A stretch of DNA of 64,000 nt from Nicotiana tabacum (lineage: Eukaryota; Streptophyta; Magnoliopsida; Solanales; Solanaceae), in the NCBI RefSeq assembly GCF_000715075.1, contig NC_134102.1, forward strand, positions 51,903,348-51,967,347, written 5' to 3'. Shown piece by piece: positions 1 to 10,058 of this stretch; the stretch's first letter is position 1; each line of letters opens with the position of its first letter. Under the pieces are notes generated by a model. It did not search any database. It was not told the DNA's origin and was given only the letters and a program-made list of their open reading frames with translations. A program made the translations under genes and the position numbers.

Positions 1-803
1 TTTGATTCTCCCTTGTGGGATGGAATCATAGCATTTTGCCTTGGTGATTGTATCTGCTGAACTGGTCGGATGGTTCTTTTATTTGGTTCTCCTTTCATCT
101 TTGGTTATATTTGAGTTGTTGCTTGTTTGGTGTGAATTGCATAGTATGTGACTCCAAGTGGCAGTGGTGTGGCATGTCAGTCAAGCATTGTGTACCAGGT
201 GAGATGAGGCTATTGGACCCGGAATTAGTGTTATCGGATTCGGTTAAGGTATGTTGGGAAGAATAATGTCAGTAGTCAGCTTAGAATTTGGCAATGGTTC
301 TTATCGGGGGAGCGAGCTCCATGACTTGTTAATCTGATGGGTGGTTATGAGTTTTTATGTGTTTCTTTCATCATTAGCAGTGTACGAAGGTTTAGAACAA
401 GGTTTTATTTTATATGAGGTATGTCGTCGTACCGGGATTGTTAATGAGCAGCTATTGTTGTCTGAAGATATCACTATGAGCACATGAGTTATGTGGTATA
501 TCATGGGGTTAAGTTTTGGGAACATGGTTATGGCTTGATGGAGCTTGTTGAGATTGATACACTATATATATGCGAGAATCGGATCTTGTAAAGAATTTCG
601 GATGTTAGAATTTGGTTCAAGGTTTATGGGCAAAGGTTGAAGAAAGAAGCTTTAGTAGGGATCGGCTAATGGACTTGTATGGATTGTGGTGACGTGGGAC
701 CACCTATGAGTATATGTATGATGAGTTTGTACGGTGATTTGATGACTTTGGAATGACTCTTGGCACGTTCGAGGACGAACATATGTTTAAGTGGGGGAGA
801 ACG
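1..803 (+). mobile_element. Element A, 3' internal tail (non-coding)
   Basis: I find no reading frame here that resembles gag or pol; short frames are scattered in all phases. The segment is placed as the interior of an LTR element because it ends in a typical 3' junction: the motif gttcgaggacgaac (767-780), a polypurine tract (789-801) and then an LTR start. In the coding elements of this window the same motif encodes the last residues of pol, so A probably derives from such an element and lost its genes. The window opens inside it, so its 5' part is not visible. Confidence 0.6.
789..801 (+). other. Polypurine tract of element A
   Basis: The run aagtgggggagaa lies directly before the LTR start, where plus-strand DNA synthesis is primed in LTR retrotransposons. 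It has the same relation to the LTR as the tracts of elements E, I, J and K. Confidence 0.65.
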
Positions 804-1494
804 TGCGCCCGACCATTTTGAGTATTGGCATTCTGCTTGGTAGTTTGAGGTCTTGAATAACTTCATATGATGTTTCACGACTTGCATGCATGGTTGGTCT
901 TGATTTTTGAAAAGTTCGGGATTGTTCCGGAAGAGTGATTCTCAATTTGGAAACTTTAAGTTGGAAGAGTTGACCAAGGTTTGACTTTTGGGTAAACGAC
1001 CTTGGAATCGAGATTTGATGGTTTCAATAGGTCCGTATGGTAATTTTGGACTTGGGTGTATGTTCGGATTTAAATTTGGATGTTCTTAAAAGGTTTTGGC
1101 TCTATTTGTCGAAAGTTGGCAATTTGAAGAATTGAAAAGTTCATAGGTTTGACCGGGAGTTGACTTTGGTGTTATCGGACTTCTATTGTGGTTTTGATAC
1201 CTTGTATAGGTTAGTTTTGTTGATTGGGACGTGTGTGCAAAGTTTGGTTGAAATCCGGAATGTTTAAGTGTGATTGGGACACGTTCGCCGAAGTTTGAAG
1301 GTTTGAAGGTTAAGAGAATGATTTTGATCTTCGATTCATGGTTTTGATGTTATTTATGATGTTTTGAGCTTTTGGATAAGTTTAGATAACGTATTTGGTC
1401 ATGATCAGATGTTTGAACGGGGTCCCAAAGGGCTCGTGTGTGTTTCGGATTATTTTGATCTTGATTGGTAGTTCTGTTACTGGTGTTTCGCACT

Positions 1495-1860
1495 TGTGGA
1501 GGATTGGTCACAGGTGCGATGCCGCTTTTGCGGAAAGATTATCACTTCTGCGATGTTGAGTTGGTCAGAGATTTATCACCTATGCGTATGAGGGAGCACA
1601 TGTGCAAGATCACACTTGCGGAGTAAATGTTCGCAGATGCGAGATTGGTACCTGAGAAGAGAGGTCGCTATTGCGAAGCTGGGGGAGCAGGTGCAAAGGC
1701 GCTTCTACGTAAGATTATTCGCACCTGCGGAGCTATAGATGCTATTCTTGGTCCGCAGATACGAGGTTGTCCAGTTTTAGTGTAATTCGCAGAAGTGAGA
1801 TATCGCTCGCAGAAGCGAGGTCGCACGTGCAACCAATTAGTTCACAGATGCGAAATCACT
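1495..1860 (+). repeat. GCG-rich short-repeat array in LTR A
   Basis: Imperfect, irregularly spaced copies of gcagatgcga or gcacctgcgg type words stand out from the AT-rich surroundings. The array occupies the same place as the CpG-rich arrays of LTRs D, E, F, G, I and J, just upstream of the presumed promoter and leader. Confidence 0.6.
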
Positions 1861-3039
1861 GGCAATTTTTTAAATTTCGAGGGTTCATTCATATTTTATT
1901 ATTTTGAGTTTGGGAGCTCGGTAAGAGGCAATATTTGGAGGAAATTTTCACTACTACTTTGTGGATACGTAATTTCCACTTAGATTTGATTATACATATT
2001 GATTTCCCATGGATTTATACACTTTAATCATGGAATTTTGAAGGGAAAATTGGGATTTTCGCCTACACTTTAAGAAAGTGTATTTTGGGATTTTGAGTAT
2101 CGATTTGGATTTGATTTTGGAATCTAATCATATATTTGGACTCGGCGGGTTATGGGACATAAGATTTTGGTGTTGGTTCCGGATTCGGGTATGGGGGTCC
2201 CGGGCTGACATTTGTTGACGTTTTGGAAATTCTTTAAAGATCGAAGCTTTATGGATTGTGATCATTTTCTATGGCATTGTTGGACTTCCTTGGTTGATGT
2301 TTGGCTAGATTTGAGCCGGTTTGAGGTGATTTCTCAAGGAATGCAATTTTAGAGCTTAGTACTAGCCCGGATGAGGTAAGTATCTTGCCTAATCTTGTTG
2401 AGAGAATAACCCTTAGGATATGACTTTGTTTGTCTAATTTAAATGTGTGAGAAGTGACATATATGCTAGGTTACGAGCGTATATGCAGGTGCTATATATG
2501 ATTCATGACCAGAGTAGTCTTTAGGATGTGCTATACCTTGATTTAGATATTGTGCTTCTTGCTATCATGCTTTATATGTTTTTATGACTACGTAAACTCC
2601 GTGAATCATAGAGATCATGTGTAGGTGTTTATTTCCTGTTGAACATAATATTTGTTGTTGCATGTCGTATCCTCTTGATTTGAGTTGTATTTGTATGCTC
2701 GCACATGCATACACCTTAACATGCTCTTCTTCAGTCCATGAGTATGTGATTTGATATCCATTGTTCATGTACATGAATTCTTGTATATGCTTTTTGTGTG
2801 ATATGAACTGAATCGGTAGCACGTGTGTGGTCCGTGCGGATCCGAGATATGATAGAACGTGAGTGGTCTGTGCGGTTATTATTATTGGTACGTGAGTTAT
2901 CCGTGCAGCATGTGGATAAGGATCCATCCCCCTAGGGTCACCCTCTTATGTTTCTCTCTTGATGGTGTACACGCAGGTTGTGAGAAACTGGCGGGTTTCT
3001 TGTTGTCGTGGTTATGGAAAAGTGATTCTTGGTTGGACT

Positions 3040-3540
3040 TGGCATCTCTTCTCTATTTGAAAACTCCTTGGATGTATACATGATTTTACTGTATATCTTC
3101 TCTATATGCTAGCTGTGGGATGTATACATGACCTTATGCATATCTTCTCTATATGCCGCTTTACTTGATGAGATGAGACGTGGTACATATCTTCTCTATA
3201 TGTGAATCTGTGTGACTTAGCTTGTTCAATCATGTATATCTTCTCTATATGCAATTGTTGAAAGGTTAATTGATATTTCATGCATATCTTCTCTATATGT
3301 ATCTGTTGAAGGATTATCTGGCATTTCATGCATATCATCTCTATATGCCAGCTTTGATGAATTAATGATGTTTGACGCATATCTTCTTTATATGTTGAGT
3401 TGCTGAACTGGAGTAGTATCTGGGTATATCTTCTCTTTATGCAATTGTTGACGTGTTATTTGATATTAGAAGCATATCTTCTTTACATGTTTAACTGTTA
3501 AGAGACTTGCACACATATTCTCTATGTGCACCGTTGGTGG
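3040..3540 (+). repeat. Degenerate tandem array with catatcttctctatatg core
   Basis: About ten copies of catatcttctctatatg or close variants recur every 45-60 bases. Each core is an inverted repeat (CATAT, seven-base loop, ATATG). The array lies in the downstream half of LTR A, where other LTRs of the window carry arrays of unrelated sequence. Confidence 0.75.
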
Positions 3541-3608
3541 TATCTGTATTTTCTGTTTAGACTGAAAAGTGTATACAATGCTAACCTACTACAACTATGT
3601 AGTAGGTT

Positions 3609-3626
3609 ATATATATATATATATAT
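3609..3626. repeat. AT dinucleotide microsatellite
   Basis: Nine uninterrupted AT units lie inside LTR A, just after a gtagtaggttat stretch. Confidence 0.9.
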
Positions 3627-4100
3627 CCTGACTGGTTGTTTTGAGTAATTGCGTTCGGTTCGGCAGTTTGAGGTCTCGAGCAACTTCATAATATGTGTAT
3701 CGACTTGCTGAGTACATGGGGTCGGTTGTATTCATACTACACTTCTGCACCTTGCGTGCAGATCTTGGAGTTGAGTTGTTATAGATAACGGAGTTTATCA
3801 TTGGAGATGTACCTGCTTTCTGGATATAGCTACCACTTGTCCTTGATTAATTTTGGATTTGTACTCTGTTTATATATATTCCAAATAGATGTTGTATTTC
3901 TTTTTGTACCAGCATTGTAAATCTAAATCTTAGTAACTCATGATTTTTACTACCAATCCTTGGGATGTTGTATAGAACTCAACTGTTCGTATGCCTTGTT
4001 AATAATAATCTTTCATTTAAGTTACACTGTTCTATGGTTGGCTTACCTAGCATGTTGGAATCAGGTGCTGTCACGACCAGGTGGATTTTGGGTTGTGACA

Positions 4101-5781
4101 AATGAACATGTCGCACTAGGTTTTGCCTCAAATTACTATGCTTGCCAATCCAGATCTTATCTTTGTATTTGAGGATCCCATTATGCGATTTCAAGTCAAC
4201 TGAAGTAGTGGGGTCAGTGGTAAGTGCATTATTGATTCTTGTGACTTCTCCATCACCCTCATAACTTTTCAAGATCTCCTCTATCACTTAGGTTGTAGTT
4301 GGATGACCAATTGATATATTTCCTTGGTAGTAGATGGTTCTAGCCTTCTTGAAAAGGCATCAACTTTTGAATTGTTAATTCCCTTTTTGTAATGGATCTC
4401 AAAACTCAAGCCCATCAATTTAGTTAGATCATTGTTCTCTAGTGTAGTATTTATTTTCTTTTCGTGCAAGAAATTGAGTCTGAAGTGATCCATCATAATA
4501 ATAACATGATCGGTAACTAAGTAATACCTTTACCTATAAATAGCTTGTGGTAACGCAACTAGTTCCTTTTCATAGGTAAAAAATGCCTTGGTATTTGTAC
4601 TTAAGGCCTGGCTGAGAAAAGCAATTGGCTTCCTTTCTTGCATCAAAACAGCCCCTACACCAATGGCACATGCATCCACTTCTACAATGACGGTTTACTA
4701 AAATCAGGCAAAGACAAAACATGAGTTGTATTCATAGTTTAAGATCATGAAAGGCCTTTGTAGCTTCTTCACTACATTGAAATCTCTTCTTTAGTAATAT
4801 AGTCAGGGGTTTGCTAAGGACAACATTATTCTTAATAAACCACCGGTAAGCCAGCGAGTCTTATAAAACCCCTCAACTTTTTAATGTTGGTTGGTTGTGG
4901 CCAATTCACCATGGAAATAATTTTACTGGGATCAGTACTCACCCCGTCACCATTGATGATATGCCCCAAGTATTCAATTTGTGACTGAGCAAAGTCACAT
5001 TTTGACCTCTTAGCAAACAAACGGTGGCTTCTTAACAATTCCAGCACCACCTGTAAATGTTCTAGGTGTTCCTCTAATGACAAACTGCAAATGAGAATGT
5101 CATCAAAGAAAATTAGAATAAACTTACTCAAAGAGGTCCAAACACTTGATTCATCAATGATTAAAAATTGGCAGAGACATTTGTTAATCCAAATGGCATC
5201 ACCCTAAATTTTCCCAATCCATGATGGGTTCAGAAAGCAGTTTTGTGTTCATCTTCTGCTTTCATTCTTACTTGATGATAGCTAGACCTAACGTCAATTT
5301 TAGATAAAAACTTGGCCCTATGAAGATCCTCCACCATTGGGATGGGGTATTTGTTCTTAATTATGAGAATTCAACCTCCTATAATCAACACACAACCTCC
5401 AAGTTGAATCCTTCTTTTTGACTAGCAACGCAAGTGAAGCAAAAGTGGACTGACTGGGAGTGACAGTTTGTTCCTACAACATCTCTTTAAACATAATTTC
5501 AATAGCATTCTTTGGTCAAACGAGTACCTATAGGGCCTCAAACTAAAAAAAGGTTGAGCCCGAGGTACTAAAGGAATGACATGATCGCCATCCCTAGCAG
5601 GTGGAAAACTCTTAGGTTCCTTAAAAACATTTGAATAATTCTCTAACATGGCTGAGATTTCAGGGGGTACAACCTGATTCATTGGGGCAGTTCTTCCACT
5701 GAGTAAGGAAACTTCAGCTACCACTTGACAGACCTTCTTAAGCAGCATCTTATTAGATTCTTCACTGTCAACTGTAATCAA
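4101..5781 (-). pseudogene. Element B pol remnant: reverse transcriptase and RNase H, cut before integrase
   Basis: The minus strand encodes pieces of a Ty3/gypsy reverse transcriptase in several frames. Around 5550-5781 is the linker with NVFKEP and PYRYS; around 5140-5400 are IKNKYPIP and SKIDVRSSYHQ; at 4832-5131 is the catalytic FFDDIL followed by YLGHIIN. RNase H follows: 4284-4496 has the C-terminal part with KLMGLSFEIHYKKG and a decayed ADALSRR motif. The frame stops matching at 4101, before the integrase zinc region, where LTR A begins. Several frameshifts and stops make it non-functional. The missing integrase should lie to the left of element A, outside the window, if A inserted into B. 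Confidence 0.8.
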
Positions 5782-5963
5782 CTAATTGTTATCCTACTGC
5801 CCCATTAATGTAACAAACCCGCCTTCTTTGACAAATGACAAACGGAGCGGTTTGTTGTTCAGTATCACATGAGTAAAATGATATATCCAGTCTATTCCCA
5901 ATACTATGTCACAACCACCCACTTCCAAGATCCTCATATTAAATAGGAACCATTCTTCTTCCA

Positions 5964-6311
5964 TTATCTATGCAAGTTAGGGATATACATATCATAATAC
6001 AATTCTTGTTTATTTGCAACCCTCACTTTTATTGGTAACTTTAATGGCATTGTCTGCGATCTTAAGGTCTTGATTACTTGTGGACTAGGCAAACTATTGA
6101 TGGAACCATTGTCCACCATAATGGTAATTGGTAATTTCTTCACATACCCTACAATCTTTAAGACTGAGGAAGAGCTAGTTATCCCCACATCCACACAGAA
6201 TGATATTTCAGCATGCTCCTCATCTACCATATCTTCTTTTGCTTTCTCAAACACTTCTTCTTCTTGTATTGTCTGCATTAGTACTTCCTCTTCTCTGGTG
6301 GTCCCCATCAT
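5964..6311 (-). pseudogene. Element B aspartic protease remnant
   Basis: The frame includes KIVGYVKKLPITIMVDNGSI, which matches a retroelement protease of the pattern hydrophobic-hydrophobic-D-S/T-G. The active-site triad reads D-N-G here instead of D-S-G or D-T-G, so the serine or threonine is lost. It lies between the gag and reverse-transcriptase remnants, in the expected order for a Ty3/gypsy polyprotein. Confidence 0.65.
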
Positions 6312-6466
6312 TAGGTTGAGATTCCTAGGCTTACATTAACGCCCAGGAAAATATTTATCATGATATATATAGCATAGATTATGTTCCTTCAGTGCTTCCA
6401 TAGTGGTATTTGGTTTGAAGGGAGCTTGAGCCTTTTGAGTTGGATAAGTAATTCTGTAGGGTGCAT

Positions 6467-7637
6467 TTAAAGGTTGTTTATTGGTTTGTGGAGCTGGGAG
6501 TTGTTTAGTGGCAAGGCAGATGATTTGGGATACGGTTTGGTATAATATGAAGAAGTTTCTGGGGCGATCATCTTAGTTAGGGCTTGAAATGACTTCTCAT
6601 AGAGTTTAACAGTCTCAAACGTATCCATGAGAGATGCAGGGTTAGCAAGCAAGACTAAGGGTTTCAGTTCAGGTTTTAGGCTACTAACAAAAATGGAGAT
6701 AAAATGGGGTTCATTCAGCAAAGGGTTTAGGATAAGCATATAACCCATAAGCTCTTCGAATTTCTCCTGAAATTGGTCCATGTCTTTAATTTGTTGAATC
6801 TTGTTAAACTCATCCACATTACTCATTGGCCTCATTTTTCTAAATCTCCTACATATCTCAGTATAGAATATTGGCAAAGACATTTGACATGTCTTACTAG
6901 TAATATAGATATCAAACCAAATATTTGTCTTATTCTTCATGTGAATAGTTGTATAATCCATCTTCTCAGATTCCAAAATTTTATATATAGCAAAAAAAAC
7001 TCTCAGTTTTCCTCAGCCATCCTCTAGGATTGATGCCATCAAACTCAGAAAAATTAAGTTTAGCTTTAAGGGTATTATTATTATTCTGTAGCGGGTCTAC
7101 TTGTGCCAATCCCTGAGTTGGTGAGGATGTAGGGGTAGGCAACAGTGGAGGGTTATGGGAAGAAGAGGGGGTCTGGAAAGTTAAAACAAGATAAGGATTG
7201 AAAAAATGAGAAGGTTGAGCTAGAGGAGATGTAAAACTATGACCCACGGGCCTAGAGGATCAGGAAAATAAGGATTGTGATGTCGGAAGTGTTGCAGAGG
7301 AAAACACAAGAAAAGAAGGAGTTATAATACCTGAGGACATGCCGCACTCATACGTATTTGGGTTTGGAGTTGCTTGTGACTGAGACTAAAGAGGTGTTGA
7401 GTTCGGCCGTCGATTATCAATATCTAAGCTTGCAAGAATGAGCTCCAATATTTTGTTTGTGTCCATATCTAGTCGTCGATTCGGCTCTTAGGTCTCTTGA
7501 AGCTATGAAGAGAATTGAGTTTGCTGGGTTTCAAGAGTTTTGAATCGCTTCGTCGTTTCGATCATAAATGACTTCAGCTGAGTTCGAATCTTAGTGACAC
7601 CTTCCGTTAACCCTAGAATTTCCTAATTTTGAGACAT
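6467..7637 (-). pseudogene. Element B gag remnant
   Basis: Gag probably began at the ATG at 7637, close to the primer site, but the fifth codon is already TAG. Further on, 6981-7247 carries KLNFSEFDGINPRGWLRK, the start of the gag domain typical of Reina-like and related Ty3/gypsy elements. The part at 6467-6976 carries the continuation (FQEKFEELMGYM, SLKPELKPLV). A decayed zinc knuckle with DKYFPG can be read near 6345-6385; its second cysteine is lost. Several frame breaks are present. Gag coats the RNA genome in virus-like particles in active elements; this copy cannot. Confidence 0.75.
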
Positions 7638-7663
7638 TGTGAGCATGCTTACCCGCGCCCAGT

Positions 7664-7677
7664 TGGCTCTTATACCA
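7664..7677 (-). other. Primer binding site of element B
   Basis: On the minus strand it reads tggtataagagcca, one base inside the LTR end. It resembles the initiator tRNA-Met site TGGTATCAGAGC with changes, as seen in many plant LTR elements. Confidence 0.6.
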
Positions 7678-7678
7678 C

Positions 7679-8030
7679 TGTAACGAATATAAAACTTATA
7701 AGGGTTCAATAATGATGATTTCGCAGGGAAAATAGACATATAAAGATAGTGAGAAGAGATAGAATAGAGTGAGAGAGAAAGAGGTAAGAAGGAGGAAGAT
7801 ATTAATTCATTCATCAGATAATACCAAAAATATACAAGCTCTGCAAAATAGAGCTAAGGAGTATTCCAGAACTTTCCTACACCTCGCATGGAGCAAAGTA
7901 AAATAGCAAATGGCCTTGGGGGCCTAATTGACATAAATGTAACTTCAACTACAAAAGAAATAGGATTGAGTAGTAACACATTGAAACTTAATTTAGCTAA
8001 CATCTTAACTACCCTTTCTAATTCGTCACA
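7679..8030 (-). mobile_element. 5' LTR of element B (352 bp)
   Basis: On the minus strand it runs from TGTGACGAATTAGAA to ATATTCGTTACA, so it has TG...CA ends with a longer inverted match (TGTGACGAAT against ATTCGTTACA). The short length fits Reina-type elements and contrasts with the 2-4 kb LTRs elsewhere in the window. The matching 3' LTR is absent from the window because the element is cut at 4101. Confidence 0.75.
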
Positions 8031-10058
8031 TTAAATGAGCTTTTGCTACTTGTATAACTTCTGCGGCTGAAGCACATATGCAACTGCCAATTCCCTTAAA
8101 ATTCTCTAGGTTTTCTCCTTTTCTTCTCCTCTTAGTCAAATTACCAAAATAACCATCCCAAAGTCCTGGGTTATTACATCAATAACCAAGTAGAGCCTGA
8201 ACGAGACCTCGACTAATAAATTCTTTAAATTGTTGGGGAAAAAAGTGGGGATCAGTGAGATATTTCTTTCAACAAAAGCATACAAAAATAAACAATAGAG
8301 GAAAAGGTGAACAAAAAATAGAGAAGATGGTATTAAGGTATAGTGATGAAGAGGAAGACGGGGCGTGCTCTTTCAGTAAACGAAAAATAAAGAAGAAACT
8401 CTAAGGACTGGGTCTATCAGGTGATGAAGGTTTCAGAGATGGAGATGGTAATTGTAGAGGTGATGGTCCCTGTGGAGAAGAAACGAAAAAGAGAGAAAAA
8501 TGTAAGAAAAGAAAAGGGTCCCAAAAAAATCTACTTGTCAAAATATAAAAAAGATTAGTTATTTAAGTGATAATTATGCATTAACAAAAAGATTAAGAAT
8601 AATTAGTTGTATAGCGCCTAGTTAAAAAATGACACGTGTATAATTTAATCCTTTTAACCTTCCTTTTCACTTCACGCTCACCTTTTAGAAAGTGAATTCA
8701 CTTTCTTTGTCACATCACCTTCCAATCCAAACAAGACTAGGGAAGTAAGGAATCACCTGCAAAGTCAGAGTTATAACTGATTTTTTGGGACAAGTTCAGA
8801 GGGTAACTTATATTTTTTATTTATTAAAATACTCGCGCGAGCATTGGTATAAACCTAATTGTTAATAAAAGAAAACCTCAAAAAAGCTCACCCTTTTTTT
8901 TTCCCAGAAGAAAAGAAAACATGGAAAAGCCTCGGAACAGCACAGGCAGAGTGGGTTCTATCTTAAAAGTTAAAAGGGCCAAAAAAGTGACCTCAAGTCC
9001 TCAGCCCCATAACTACTTTGCTTAGCTATTTTTAAAATTAGTAGTGTAGGAGCCAAATCTTAACTTAGACTCAAGGAATTCACAAAGCACGTGAAGAAAG
9101 CATGAAACAACTGACACAACCGCAAAGGTGAAGTTGCCATCATTACTAGTAGGCTTTCATTTTGACCACACAACTATATAACCCATGTTCTTCCCTGACA
9201 CAAGGATATGCTTTCACCTCACCTCCTCAGTCCTATGTTTCTCAACTAGAAATTTCCAATCTTTCATTATAGAAAAATCTAGGTCCGCCAAAAAGAATAT
9301 CCAAATATTAAAAAATATTCATTCTCAATATTCCAGCTTGCCTTAGAGCTATTGTCACCTAAATATCCTACTTATTATACAAGACATGTAAAGAAAGCTA
9401 ATTGATCAAAAGTTTTGTAGGAGGAAAACAAAAGAGCAAATGATACTATGCTGAAAATAATGGCGTTAAAGATAGCACCATAATGCTTATCCAAGTATTG
9501 ATGATTCATTCTAATGGCAATCCAGTATCAAAAGCTGGTCAACGGCCACGAATTACTCAACTTGAACTGAATAACTGGGTACATTAAAACAAGAAACATG
9601 CTCCAGAGGCTAAATATTCTCATCTTTATCTGATTGCAAGAACATTGACAAACCTTAACGAATAACATACCACACTAGAGCTGCAAATTACAAATAGACT
9701 ACAAACAAGATGAAAAAAATTGTAGTAAATGCCAATAAGCTACCTATACAAACACAAAGCTAACTGCCACTCAAATTTACTGCCAAAAGGTTAGCTCAAA
9801 TTTGATATCTTGAGATTCTTTTCCTGCTGATCTGTAAGCAGGCAGGGACCATAGTCTAAGTCAGAAGCACACCAAGATTCATTGGCTATCCCCACGTTTG
9901 GAGAGATGCCTTTCTTGCCCCAACCAGAGAGCAGACAGATCAGTCATTCTGTCATTGGCATGCTTGTTACAATTTTACAAAAAACCATTAGAGGCGTAAA
10001 AAAAGAGGATTTGTAAAGTAGAGCTTCTCAAGGCAGTATATGGGTTTTTCTTTGTGTG
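8031..10058. other. 3' flank of MAP70, no gene recognised
   Basis: The part nearest 10058 should hold the MAP70 3' untranslated region and polyadenylation site, read leftwards; I could not fix its end. The rest is AT-rich, with no frame longer than about 60 codons that looks coding. A perfect 20-base palindrome centred on GAATTC lies at 8687-8706. I see no recognisable transposon ends in this stretch. Confidence 0.5.
8687..8706. repeat. Perfect 20-bp palindrome
   Basis: The sequence agaaagtgaattcactttct equals its own reverse complement. It stands alone in the 3' flank of MAP70; its role is unknown and it may be chance. Confidence 0.85.

Larger units (their letters stand above)
804..4100 (+). 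mobile_element. 3' LTR of element A (Ty3/gypsy, about 3.3 kb)
   Basis: It starts after a polypurine tract with tgcgcccgaccattttgag, a decayed form of the TGTAACGACCCGACC start seen in sister LTRs. It ends with the shared block gcttacctag ... gggttgtgaca at 4100. It contains a GCG-rich short-repeat array (1495-1860), an array with the core catatcttctctatatg (3040-3540) and an AT run (3609-3626). No open frame in it looks like a gene. The exact first base could be 802 or 804. To its right it abuts a reverse-oriented pol fragment without a primer site, as expected for a 3' LTR that bounds an insertion. Confidence 0.75.

Noticed and set aside
3102..3380. Minus-strand frame of 92 codons with repeated HIEKICMK
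   Set aside because: It only reflects the repeated catatcttctctatatg cores of LTR A.
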